From Haloarcula amylolytica JCM 13557 (lineage in GTDB: Archaea > Halobacteriota > Halobacteria > Halobacteriales > Haloarculaceae): a stretch of DNA of 64,000 nucleotides. The translations under genes and the position numbers were made by a program. Positions 34,973-43,669 of the stretch are shown one piece after another (position 1 is the stretch's first letter; each line of letters begins with the position of its first letter). The notes below the pieces were generated by a model, which was given only the letters and a program-made list of their open reading frames with translations, was not told the DNA's origin and did no database searches. The DNA is taken from NCBI RefSeq assembly GCF_000336615.1, contig NZ_AOLW01000010.1, positions 124,001-188,000 of the forward strand, given 5' to 3'.

Positions 34973-36034
34973 ATGCGAGCAGCTGTCATCGAGGAGCACG
35001 GCGAACCGCTCACGATTCAGGACGTGCCCTATCCGGAGCCCCAGTCGGATCAGGTCGTCATCGAGACAGAAGCCTGCGGAGTCTGCCGGAGCGACTGGCA
35101 CGCCTGGCAGGGGGACTGGGAGTGGTTCGGCATCCAGACCGGGCCCGGGCAGATTCTCGGCCATGAGCCGGCTGGGATCGTCGCCGACGTGGGCGCGGAC
35201 GTCGAACAGTTCTCCGAGGGGGACCGCGTTACGGTCCCGTTCCACCTCGGCGACGGGTCGTGCCAGTACTGCCAGCGCGGGCACGCGAACATCTGTGAGA
35301 CGTCGATGCCGCTTGGCTTCCTCGACGCCGCGCCGGGGGCGTTCGCCGAGGCGTTCCCCGTCCGCGAAGCCGATTTCAACTGCGTCACGCTGCCGGACGC
35401 CGTCGACTTCACCGAGATGGCCGGCTTGGGCTGTCGGTTCATGACGGCGTACCACGCGCTGACCGACCGGGCAACCCTCAGGCCGGGCGACGCCGTCGCG
35501 ATTCACGGCTGTGGCGGCGTCGGACTCTCGGCGGTCCACATCGCCGACGCGCTGGGGGCCGAACCGATTGCGGTCGACGTACAGGAGGGCAAACTCGACC
35601 GAGCGCGGGACCTCGGCGCGGCGGCGACAATCAACGCCGCCGAGGTGGACAACGTCCCCGGCGAGGTCCATGCGGTCACGGACGGCGGGGCCGACGTGGC
35701 AATCGACGCGCTGGGCATCGCCGAGACGTGCCGCAACGCTGTCGGCTCGCTGGACAAGCAGGGAACCCACGTTCAGGTCGGCCTCACGACTGACGAGGAG
35801 GCCGGCGAGATCTCCCTGCCGGTGGACACGATGACTCTGCAGGAGATCGACTTCCACGGCTCCTACGGGATGCCGCCAGTTCGCTACGACGAGCTGTTCA
35901 GACTCATCGACGCTGGGACGCTCGCCCCCTCGAAGATTGTCGGGGAGACGCTCGCGCTCGAAGACGTGCCGGCCACCCTCTCGTCGATGGGCGAGTACGA
36001 GACGGTCGGCATCCCCGTCATCGACGAGTTCTGA
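34973..36034 (+). CDS. zinc-dependent alcohol dehydrogenase (MDR)
   Basis: The 353-residue enzyme has the catalytic zinc ligands ACGVCRSDWHAW (Cys) and ILGHEPAG (His). The structural-zinc lobe reads GSCQYCQRGHANIC and carries only three of the usual four Cys. HGCGGVGLSAVHIA is the NAD-binding motif. It would oxidise alcohols to aldehydes and could work with the aldehyde dehydrogenase at 36981. TATTTATG (34943-34950) is the TATA box. Confidence 0.9.
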   Translation: MRAAVIEEHGEPLTIQDVPYPEPQSDQVVIETEACGVCRSDWHAWQGDWEWFGIQTGPGQILGHEPAGIVADVGADVEQFSEGDRVTVPFHLGDGSCQYCQRGHANICETSMPLGFLDAAPGAFAEAFPVREADFNCVTLPDAVDFTEMAGLGCRFMTAYHALTDRATLRPGDAVAIHGCGGVGLSAVHIADALGAEPIAVDVQEGKLDRARDLGAAATINAAEVDNVPGEVHAVTDGGADVAIDALGIAETCRNAVGSLDKQGTHVQVGLTTDEEAGEISLPVDTMTLQEIDFHGSYGMPPVRYDELFRLIDAGTLAPSKIVGETLALEDVPATLSSMGEYETVGIPVIDEF

Positions 36035-36068
36035 GTTACGCCGGCACTGCGCTGCGGTTCGCCGGTCC

Positions 36069-36884
36069 CTACGAACGGTTCGCTGCCAGCCACTCGACGG
36101 CGAAGTCTACCATCGGCTGTTGGGCGAGGAGTTTCGACTCGCCGACGCCGACAGTGCCTGTCTCGACGGCGCTGGAGTGTGCACGCTCGAACGCATCGCC
36201 ACAGGCTTGGAAGTCCTCATCGTCGAGTTCGATATCCTCCCAGTAGCGCCATTCGCGCTCACCGTCGGCGAGGACGGCACTGGCGTGGTCAGTCGTGTCG
36301 GCCTCGATATCGGCGCGGTACTCGGCGAGGTGCAGCGAGGTGTTGGTCGCATGTGACGTTCCGAGAAACAGGACTGTCCCATCACGGTCATAGACCCCGG
36401 ACAGCGGTGATGCCTCCCCGAGCGAGTAATCGTAGGCGTGACCGCCGACAATGGCCTCGGCATCGGCACCCCATGCGGCGAACGAATGCTGTGGGTGGGC
36501 ACTCCGGTGGACATCTGGATACGTGCGAAAACACTCGGCGATTGCACCCATTCCTTGCGTTGGCGTCACTGCCGGTCGGTACGGGGGGAACTGCTCGCGA
36601 ATCGTGTCACCCCACGAGTCCGGGACTGGTGGATGCTCCATATTGTCGGGGTCTCTGTTGTCGGGCGAGTGCGTTGGCATCACCACCGTCCCGCTCTCAG
36701 AGACGACACGCTGCAGGGCGTCTACCACCGCTGGTGCGCCACCACAGACCCATCCAAGTTCGGACAGTGACCCGTGGACCAGTACTGTTTCCCCGCTTTT
36801 GAGACCCAGCGTACGGAGGTCGCGTGCTATCGAATCCACGGTGACCGGTTCCGCTGAACGGTCGCTTGGGCGCGGCGTGTCCAT
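36069..36884 (-). CDS. aminoglycoside N(3)-acetyltransferase-like protein
   Basis: The 271-residue protein has the AAC(3) layout. GETVLVHGSLSELGWVCGG lies near residue 33, GTVVMPTHS near 65, the acetyl-CoA region MGAIAECFRTYPDVHRSAHP in the middle and GTSHATNTSLHLAEY later. Archaea are naturally insensitive to most aminoglycosides, so the true substrate is probably another amine. It is transcribed toward the alcohol dehydrogenase, with the two stop codons 34 bp apart. Confidence 0.88.
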   Translation of the reverse strand: MDTPRPSDRSAEPVTVDSIARDLRTLGLKSGETVLVHGSLSELGWVCGGAPAVVDALQRVVSESGTVVMPTHSPDNRDPDNMEHPPVPDSWGDTIREQFPPYRPAVTPTQGMGAIAECFRTYPDVHRSAHPQHSFAAWGADAEAIVGGHAYDYSLGEASPLSGVYDRDGTVLFLGTSHATNTSLHLAEYRADIEADTTDHASAVLADGEREWRYWEDIELDDEDFQACGDAFERAHSSAVETGTVGVGESKLLAQQPMVDFAVEWLAANRS

Positions 36885-36980
36885 GAGGGATGATAGCCGA
36901 AAGCGGGCATAAGTTTCGTGTTCGCCGGGCCCACAGAGTCGTTATCGTGGGCTACCTGCTGTGGCCCTATAGTTGACAGC

Positions 36981-38450
36981 TCAGAGCAGTTGGTAGTCGC
37001 GCTCTTCGTGCTGGACGGAGATCCACTTGGTCTCGGTCAGTTCGTCCATGATCCACTCGCCGTTGTACCGGCCGAGGCCGGAGTTCTTCATCCCGCCGAA
37101 CGGGGCGTTGGGTTCGTCCTGAATCGGGTGGTCGTTGACGTGGACCATCCCGGCGTCGATCTGGTCGGCGATGGACCGACCGTGTTCGACATCACCGCTG
37201 TAGACGCCCGCGGCGAGGCCGTACTCGGTGTCGTTGGCGAGTTCGACAGCCTCTTCGTCGGACCCGAACGGGATGACCGGAGCGACAGGGCCGAAGTGCT
37301 CGTTACAGGCCGCGGACATATCGTTGGTACACTCCGAGAGAACGGTCGGTTCGAGGAACAGGTCCTCGACTTCGCCGCCCGTTTCCAGCGTCGCGCCGGC
37401 GTCGACGGTCTGCTCGATGAACGAGGTGAGCTGTTCGACCTGGCTCTCGTTGATGATCGGGCCGAACTCCACGTCCTCGTCGAGCGGGTTCCCGATGGTC
37501 AGCGACTCCGCGTGCTCGACGAGCTTCTCGACGTACTCGTCGTAGACGTCCTCGTGGACGAGGTGGCGATTAATCGAGATACACACCTGTCCCTGATGGC
37601 CGAACGCGCCGACGGAGCCGGCCTTTGCGGCTGCCTCGATGTCGGCGTCCTCGGTGACGACGAACGGTCCGTTCCCGCCGAGTTCAAGCGCCGGAAGGGC
37701 GAGCGCGTTCCCGGCCTGACTGGCCACGGACCGGCCGACCGCCGTCGATCCGGTGAACGACATCACGCGGGCGGCCGGGTGGCCGGCCATCCGGTCGCCG
37801 ATGTCGGAGCCGTGGCCCGTGACGACGTTGACGACGCCGTCCGGGAGGCCGGCCTCCTCGGCGATGTCGGCCAGCAGGAGCCCGCCGGTAATCGGCGTGT
37901 CCGTCGCGGGCTTGATGACGACGGTGTTCCCCAGTGCGAGCGCGGGGCCGAGCGCCCGCGTCGTGAGGTGTAGCGGGAAGTTCCACGGGGAAATAATCCC
38001 GACGACGCCAGCGGGTTCGCGGACGATGTGATGGTCCTTATCCTCGTGATACATCGAATCGCGGACCTCTTCTTCCGGCGGGACCATCTCTAGCGCGCTC
38101 TGGAAGTCCGCCATGGCGAAGTTGGCCTCGGCAGTCGCTTTGGCCTGTACACTGCCGGACTCCGTCGCGAGCAGTTCGACGATCTCGTCGAGCCGATCCT
38201 GCATCACCGCAATCATCGACTGGACGTACTCGTTGCGCTCCTCGCGCGACAGCGCCGCCCAGTCGGACTGGGCCGCTTCGGCGGCCTGATAGGCGTCGTT
38301 GACGTCCCCCTCTGTCCCGGCGGGCACCGCCGCGATTTCCTCGCCCGTCGCGGGGTTAGTCACCGGAATCGTATCAGACGCTCCGGCGTCGCGCCACTCT
38401 CCGTCGATGTACAGTTGGCTCCACGCCGTCTGGCTATCTGGTTGTGACAT
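36981..38450 (-). CDS. aldehyde dehydrogenase (NAD(P)+)
   Basis: The 489-residue protein is a full-length ALDH. GIISPWNFPLHL and VIKPATDTP form the cofactor site. SFTGSTAVGRSVA is the Rossmann turn, the general base is Glu in ALELGGNGPFVV (about residue 255) and the nucleophile is Cys in HQGQVCISINRH (about residue 287). It converts an aldehyde to an acid, consistent with the alcohol dehydrogenase and acyl-CoA ligase nearby. It is divergent from the glutaryl-CoA-type dehydrogenase at 38533. Confidence 0.92.
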   Translation of the reverse strand: MSQPDSQTAWSQLYIDGEWRDAGASDTIPVTNPATGEEIAAVPAGTEGDVNDAYQAAEAAQSDWAALSREERNEYVQSMIAVMQDRLDEIVELLATESGSVQAKATAEANFAMADFQSALEMVPPEEEVRDSMYHEDKDHHIVREPAGVVGIISPWNFPLHLTTRALGPALALGNTVVIKPATDTPITGGLLLADIAEEAGLPDGVVNVVTGHGSDIGDRMAGHPAARVMSFTGSTAVGRSVASQAGNALALPALELGGNGPFVVTEDADIEAAAKAGSVGAFGHQGQVCISINRHLVHEDVYDEYVEKLVEHAESLTIGNPLDEDVEFGPIINESQVEQLTSFIEQTVDAGATLETGGEVEDLFLEPTVLSECTNDMSAACNEHFGPVAPVIPFGSDEEAVELANDTEYGLAAGVYSGDVEHGRSIADQIDAGMVHVNDHPIQDEPNAPFGGMKNSGLGRYNGEWIMDELTETKWISVQHEERDYQLL

Positions 38451-38532
38451 TCCATGCTGTCGACAGCGCTACGGACTTTTAGCACTTTGGCAGCAGGCAA
38501 ACGCTTAATTGAACCCCGGCCACAGATCCTAT

Positions 38533-39696
38533 ATGATCGATTACCTCGGTCTCGAAGGCGACCTCGGCGAGGAAGAGCGGATGGTCCGTGACACGGCCCG
38601 GGACTTCGTCGAGAACGAAGTCAAGCCGGACGTCGGCCAGCACTGGATCGACGGGACGTTCCCGACGGACCTCATCACCGAGATGGGCGACCTCGGGTTC
38701 TACGCACCGAACCTCGATGGCTACGGGCTGCCGGGACTCAGCGAGACAGCCTACGGCCTCCTGCTGCAGGAACTGGAGGCCGGCGACAGCGGCCTGCGCT
38801 CGATGGCCAGCGTCCAGGGTGCGCTCGTCATGTACCCGATTCACGCCTACGGCAGCGACGCCCAGAAAGAGGAGTGGTTGCCGGCGCTCGGCAGCGGCGA
38901 GCGGGTGGGCTGTTTCGGTCTGACCGAGCCCGAACACGGGTCGAACCCGTCGGCGATGGAGACGACGGCCGAGCGCGACGCCGACGGCTACGTCCTGAAC
39001 GGCTCGAAGACGTGGATCACGAACGCGCCCATCAGCGACCTCGCAGTGGTCTGGGCAAAGGTCACGTCCGCCGACGGCGACCCCGTGCGGGGCTTCCTCG
39101 TCGAGACTGACCGCGACGGCGTGACGACGAACAAGATCGACGAGAAGCTCTCGCTGCGCGCGTCAATTACGGGCGAGATCGGCCTGCAGAACGCCCGCGT
39201 CCCCGAGGAGAACGTTTTGCCGGGCGTCGAGGGCATGAAGGGGCCGCTGTCCTGTCTCACACAGGCCCGCTACGGCATCGCCTGGGGGACGGTGGGGGCC
39301 GCGATGGACTGTTTCGAGACCGCCCACGAATACGCGACCGACCGCGAGCAGTTCGGGAAGCCAATCGCCGGCTACCAGCTCCAGCAGGAGAAGCTCGCGG
39401 AGATGGCGACCCAGATATCGCTGGGCCAGTTGCTCGCCCACCGGCTCGCCGACCTGAAGGAACGCGGTGACCTCCGCCCGGAACAGGTGTCGATGGCCAA
39501 GCGCAACAACGCGCGGATGGCCCGCGAGCAGTCACGGGTGGCCCGCGAGATGCTCGGCGGCAACGGCATCACTGCTGATTACTCCCCGATGCGGCACCTG
39601 ACGAACCTCGAAACCGTCTACACCTACGAGGGGACGCACGACATCCACTCGCTCATCCTCGGACACGACCTGACTGGCATTCCGGCGTTCGAGTAG
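38533..39696 (+). CDS. acyl-CoA dehydrogenase (glutaryl-CoA dehydrogenase-like)
   Basis: The 387-residue flavoprotein shows VGCFGLTEPEHGSNPSAM, LNGSKTWITNAPISDLAVVWAK, the tight ITGEIGLQNARVPEEN and YTYEGTHDIHSLILG with the catalytic Glu in YEGT. Several of these (FGLTEPxxGSxP, KTWITN-P-DL-VVWA) are typical of glutaryl-CoA dehydrogenase, but the Arg that binds the distal carboxylate cannot be confirmed by eye. CGCTTAATT (38502-38510) is about 26 nt before ATG 38533. It converges on an IclR regulator gene. Confidence 0.87.
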   Translation: MIDYLGLEGDLGEEERMVRDTARDFVENEVKPDVGQHWIDGTFPTDLITEMGDLGFYAPNLDGYGLPGLSETAYGLLLQELEAGDSGLRSMASVQGALVMYPIHAYGSDAQKEEWLPALGSGERVGCFGLTEPEHGSNPSAMETTAERDADGYVLNGSKTWITNAPISDLAVVWAKVTSADGDPVRGFLVETDRDGVTTNKIDEKLSLRASITGEIGLQNARVPEENVLPGVEGMKGPLSCLTQARYGIAWGTVGAAMDCFETAHEYATDREQFGKPIAGYQLQQEKLAEMATQISLGQLLAHRLADLKERGDLRPEQVSMAKRNNARMAREQSRVAREMLGGNGITADYSPMRHLTNLETVYTYEGTHDIHSLILGHDLTGIPAFE

Positions 39697-39756
39697 GGCG
39701 GCTGTGGAATCTCTTCCGGGATACGGAACGGCCCCGCTGATGCGAAACAGTACTTC

Positions 39757-40527
39757 TCAATCGTACGTGAGGTCGATCTTCAGCTCGCTGGCTTTCCGTT
39801 CCAGCAGATCGGGGTACGTCGATTCGATGTCGTCCTGGCTCACCCGGCCATTCGGCCCGAAGACGCTCAACGCGCCGATGAGGTCGTCCTCGTGGTTGTA
39901 CACCGGCACGCCAGCCGCCCGCAGGCCGTCCATGTGTTCGGACATATTGGTCGCGTAGCCCCGCTCACGGACCTGTTCGAGTTCCTCGAACAGCGCGTCC
40001 CGGTCGGTAATCGTGTTCGCCGTCAACTCTTCGAGGGCGGTGGCTTCGGCGAACTCCTCGATGCGTTCGTCGGGCCACTCCGCGAGGATGGCTTTCCCCG
40101 AAGCGAGCGCGTGCAGCGGCCGGCGTTTGCCGATCATCGTGTCGCTCTGCAGGGGATTCCGGCCGCCGGCCCGATGGAGATACACGCCCTCGAAGCCCTC
40201 CTCGACCAGAAACAGCGCCCGCTCGTCGGTCTCTATCGCCAGTTCGATGACTTTCTGCTTGGCGACGATATAGCCCGGTCGCCGTATCCGCGGCGGTTCG
40301 CTGAGTTGCAGAAACCGCAGCGAGAGCCGGTACTCCCCGTCCTCCTCGACGAGATAGTCCATGTCGTGCAGCGTCTTGAGGTGCCGATACACCGTGCTCT
40401 TGGCCAGGTCCGTCTCCGCCCGAATCTCCGCAATTGTCGCGCCTCCCGCGTCCCGAATCAGCCCCAGAATCTCGAACGACGTCCGGGTCGTCGATACCTC
40501 CGACGTTCCGTTCTTGTTTTCGAGCAT
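39757..40527 (-). CDS. IclR family transcriptional regulator
   Basis: The 256-residue protein has an N-terminal winged helix (SFEILGLIRDAGGATIAEI, then LAKSTVYRHLKTLHDMDYL). A C-terminal effector domain follows, with RPLHALASGKAILA and AAGVPVYNHEDDLIGALSV. Such regulators respond to small organic acids or aromatics. Convergent with the glutaryl-CoA-type dehydrogenase and divergent from the beta-lactamase-like gene, it could regulate either. A palindrome lies in its promoter (40571-40583). Confidence 0.9.
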   Translation of the reverse strand: MLENKNGTSEVSTTRTSFEILGLIRDAGGATIAEIRAETDLAKSTVYRHLKTLHDMDYLVEEDGEYRLSLRFLQLSEPPRIRRPGYIVAKQKVIELAIETDERALFLVEEGFEGVYLHRAGGRNPLQSDTMIGKRRPLHALASGKAILAEWPDERIEEFAEATALEELTANTITDRDALFEELEQVRERGYATNMSEHMDGLRAAGVPVYNHEDDLIGALSVFGPNGRVSQDDIESTYPDLLERKASELKIDLTYD

Positions 40528-40570
40528 ACGGAGTTGTGACCGCTTAGTGACATCAACGTTTCGCATAATC

Positions 40571-40583
40571 GACCATGATGGTC
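40571..40583. promoter_or_regulatory. palindrome in the IclR / hydrolase divergent promoter
   Basis: GACCATGATGGTC is a perfect 6-bp inverted repeat around a central G. Reading toward the IclR gene it sits just upstream of an AT-rich box (GATTATGCG, 40561-40570), where TFB and TBP would bind. It could be the autoregulatory operator. Binding is inferred. Confidence 0.4.
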
Positions 40584-40677
40584 TGACAGCTCGAACGCAA
40601 TCAGTAGCCGTCTGCCGCTTGATTCCGCGACCGAACAGAACCTAACTTCTATTATCTCGCCGGAGTCAAGACAAGGT

Positions 40678-41808
40678 ATGCCACAACTCAGCGCAGACGC
40701 CATCGAACAGCTCCGGGCTCAGTTCGACCGACAACTCGAGGTCGGACTGCACCACGGCGCACAGTTGGCGGTGTACGTCGACGGCGACCTCGTCGTCGAC
40801 TTCGCCGGCGGTTCCACGGGTCCCGACGGTGACGAAACGACGCCCGAGACGCGCCACGTACTGTTCTCCTGTACGAAGCCGTTCGCCGGCGTCGGCCTGC
40901 ACCAGCTCGTCGAGCAGGGCGAACTCGACTACGACGACCGGGTGGTCGAGCACTGGCCGGAGTTTGCCGACGACGGCACGCAGAAAGCATCGATTACAGT
41001 CCGACAGGTGCTCAGCCACACCGCCGGTATCCCCTTCGGAGAGTTCGACGAACAGTACGAAAGCTGGGGCGACTGGGACGCCGTCGTCGCGGCGATGGAA
41101 GACATCGAACCCGTGTTCGAGCCCGGAACGACGCCGGCGTATCACGCCATCAACTACGGCTGGCTGGTCGGCGAACTCATCCGCCGCTGTAGCGGCCAGT
41201 CGGTCGAAGAATACGTCGCCGAGAACGTGTTCGAGCCGCTGGGGATGGACAACACCGGCATCGGTCTGCGGGACGACGAACCCAACGACGTGGCGACCCT
41301 GGCCGGCTACGAGGCGTTCGAACGGTGTCACGATATCGACGAGGGGCTCGAAGACCCTGCCGCGTACGCCGGGGCATACAATCAGGAAGCGATGCGCCGG
41401 ACGGTGATGCCCGCGGCCAACGGTATCGGTACTGCCCGGGACATGGCCCGGTTCTACGCCTGTCTCGCCAACGGCGGGTCGCTGGACGGGACGCAACTGC
41501 TTACCGAAGCGACCGTCGACGAGGCGACCACGACCCACGCCGAAACCGAGTCCGACGGCACGCTGTCACGCCCGGCCCGCTACGGCCTTGGCGTCTGGAC
41601 CGGCGGGCTGGCCGCCGATATGTTCGGGGCCGCCAGCAAAGAGCGCATGTTCGGCCACGCCGGCCTCGGGAGTTCGTTCGGCTGGGCCGACCCCGAACTG
41701 AACGTCGGGTTCGCGCTCGTCACGAACGGCATCCGCGACGAGTCCTTCGAACACGCCGCCCGCGTCGGCCAGCTTTCCGACGCCGTCCGACTGCTGTTAC
41801 AGGACTGA
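40678..41808 (+). CDS. serine beta-lactamase/esterase (class C-like) hydrolase
   Basis: The 376-residue protein has the penicillin-binding fold. The S-x-x-K motif is SCTK at 64-67. The conserved tyrosine segment AYHAINYGWLVGEL is of the EstB/carboxylesterase type, and the third motif is HAGLGSS. No export signal is present, so it acts inside the cell, more likely as an esterase or amidase than on antibiotics. CTATTATC (40649-40656) is the TATA box and the ATG is at the expected distance. Confidence 0.88.
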   Translation: MPQLSADAIEQLRAQFDRQLEVGLHHGAQLAVYVDGDLVVDFAGGSTGPDGDETTPETRHVLFSCTKPFAGVGLHQLVEQGELDYDDRVVEHWPEFADDGTQKASITVRQVLSHTAGIPFGEFDEQYESWGDWDAVVAAMEDIEPVFEPGTTPAYHAINYGWLVGELIRRCSGQSVEEYVAENVFEPLGMDNTGIGLRDDEPNDVATLAGYEAFERCHDIDEGLEDPAAYAGAYNQEAMRRTVMPAANGIGTARDMARFYACLANGGSLDGTQLLTEATVDEATTTHAETESDGTLSRPARYGLGVWTGGLAADMFGAASKERMFGHAGLGSSFGWADPELNVGFALVTNGIRDESFEHAARVGQLSDAVRLLLQD

Positions 41809-41932
41809 CCGGGCCGATCTGGGGACTGCCGTCGCAGGCATTCCCTGATCGTTCGGGTCGATGTCCGTATCCCCGGTCACCATAGAGCTGGGCGACCCCG
41901 GTTTTTGTATGGCTCGGCTCTGATCCCCCGAT

Positions 41933-43231
41933 ATGAACTTCCCCGACCGAGGCGACGTGGACCACCTCATTGACCCACAGCCGCTGCCGGAGTTCGTTCG
42001 TGTCCGGTACGAGCCGGAGACGGCCGCCGTCGACGACCCGTCGGCCGCGGCGCGGACCGAACTCGACCGGCTCGACTTCGACGGGCTGGAACCGGGTGCG
42101 ACTGTCGCCGTCGCCGTCGGTAGCCGCGGTATCCACCGCATCGACGACATCGCCGAGGCCGTCGTCGAGGCGATTCGCGACCGGGGCTTCGAGCCGGTCG
42201 TCGTCCCAGCGATGGGGAGCCACGGCGGGGCGACGCCCGAGGGTCAGCGCGAGGTGCTGGAGAGCCTGGGCATCACCGAATCGCGCCTCGATGCCCCTAT
42301 CGACGCCCGGATGGAGACCGACCAGGTCGACACCGTCACCGTCGGTGACACCGAGTTTCCGGTCCACGTCTCGGCGGCGGCACGGGAAGCGGATGCCGTG
42401 GTCGTCGTGAATCGGGTGAAGCCCCACACCAACTACAGCGGCCGCATCGAGAGCGGCCTGACGAAGATGACCGTCGTCGGGCTGGGCAAGCAACGCGGCG
42501 CGAACGCGTTCCACTCGACCGCTATCAAGGAGGGGTACGTCGAGACGCTGGAAACCGCGCTCCCGGCCGTCGAAGCGGCGCTACCGCTTGTCGGCGGTGT
42601 GGCGCTGGTCGAGAACTTCCACGAGGAGACGGCCCACGTCGAAGCGGTGCCGGCGGGGTCGTTCACCGACCGCGAGCCCGCGCTGCTGGAGCGGGCTTAC
42701 GACGAGATGGCGACGCTTCCCGTGGATGACATCGACCTGCTCGTCATCGACGAACTCGGTAAGGATGTCTCCGGCGCGGGAATGGACACCAACGTCATCG
42801 GCCGCTATCGCGTCCTCAACGCGCCGGACCCCGACGAGCCGGCCATCAAACTGCTGTACGCCCGCGGGCTCACCGAGGCGACGAAGGGCAACGGCAACGG
42901 CATCGGCCTGGCCGATATCACCCGCCAGGCTGCGGTCGACCAGTTGGACCTGCAGAAGACGTACGCGAACGCGCTCACCAGTGGCTCGACGGCGAAGGCC
43001 AAGCTCCCGCTCGTCGCGCCGGACGACGAGTTCGCCATCCGGACGGCGCTGTCCGCGCTCGGTGGCTACGACCCCGACACCGTCCGGATCGTCTGGATAC
43101 AGACCACGCAGGACCTGTCCGAACTACACGTCTCCGAGCCGCTCGTCGAGGCCCTGCCGACCGCCGCCGAGGTTACCGGCCGTGAGTCGCTCACGTTCAC
43201 CGACGGCACCGCGTCGTTTACCCGGGACTGA
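41933..43231 (+). CDS. LarA-like (lactate racemase domain) protein
   Basis: The 432-residue protein has the two-domain layout of LarA. VAVAVGSRGIHRIDDIAEAVVE and MGSHGGATPEGQREVLESLG form the N-terminal domain, followed by VVVNRVKPHTNYSGRIESGLTKM, and the C-terminal half includes KNGNGIGLADITRQ-type segments. LarA racemises lactate using a pyridinium-nickel pincer cofactor on a Lys. The LarB, LarC and LarE maturation genes are not in the window, so activity on lactate is uncertain. GTTTTTGTAT (41901-41910) is the TATA box. It faces the D-2-hydroxyacid dehydrogenase. Confidence 0.78.
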   Translation: MNFPDRGDVDHLIDPQPLPEFVRVRYEPETAAVDDPSAAARTELDRLDFDGLEPGATVAVAVGSRGIHRIDDIAEAVVEAIRDRGFEPVVVPAMGSHGGATPEGQREVLESLGITESRLDAPIDARMETDQVDTVTVGDTEFPVHVSAAAREADAVVVVNRVKPHTNYSGRIESGLTKMTVVGLGKQRGANAFHSTAIKEGYVETLETALPAVEAALPLVGGVALVENFHEETAHVEAVPAGSFTDREPALLERAYDEMATLPVDDIDLLVIDELGKDVSGAGMDTNVIGRYRVLNAPDPDEPAIKLLYARGLTEATKGNGNGIGLADITRQAAVDQLDLQKTYANALTSGSTAKAKLPLVAPDDEFAIRTALSALGGYDPDTVRIVWIQTTQDLSELHVSEPLVEALPTAAEVTGRESLTFTDGTASFTRD

Positions 43232-43669
43232 CAGTCGGGTGACGACGGTCCCCGTCATGCATCTGGAACAATTTCTAACAACTGTACATCCGTTTCTCTG
43301 GATGTAAAAGTCATGTGTATGAAACTATCGGAATAGGATTCAGTCCGAACTGGCAGAGGAACTGGATGCGAGCAGAAGCGCGAGTACTACATCCACTTTG
43401 GGAGGATTTCGTCCTATTGATAGACTATATACAGCTATATCGCGTTTACAATTCTTAGAGTGCAAAGATACGAGTGATTTAACGCATATATGAAAGTAAA
43501 AAGCCAGAAGTAGTATAGTATATCCGAATCTAACTACAAAGACCGATACAAGCGCAATATATGGCGATATACACGACTCAATTATCCCCAGACAGAGGTG
43601 TGTCCGGACACTACCGGGCTCGGTCCACCAGGACTGCCCGCTGAGTTGCGTGAACAGTCGCCGAACCTG
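43232..43669. other. AT-rich gap between convergent genes (438 bp)
   Basis: The gap is much richer in A and T than its neighbours from about 43,260, with runs such as CTATATACAGCTATATC and GTATAGTATATCC. I find no gene, tRNA or clear inverted repeat. Both flanking genes point into it, so it needs no promoter, which makes its size and composition odd. Confidence 0.5.

Noticed and set aside
36069-36884. Antibiotic-resistance role of the AAC(3)-like acetyltransferase and of the beta-lactamase-like hydrolase at 40678
   Set aside because: Archaea lack the targets of beta-lactams and most aminoglycosides, and neither gene sits in a mobile context. Both families have many metabolic members.
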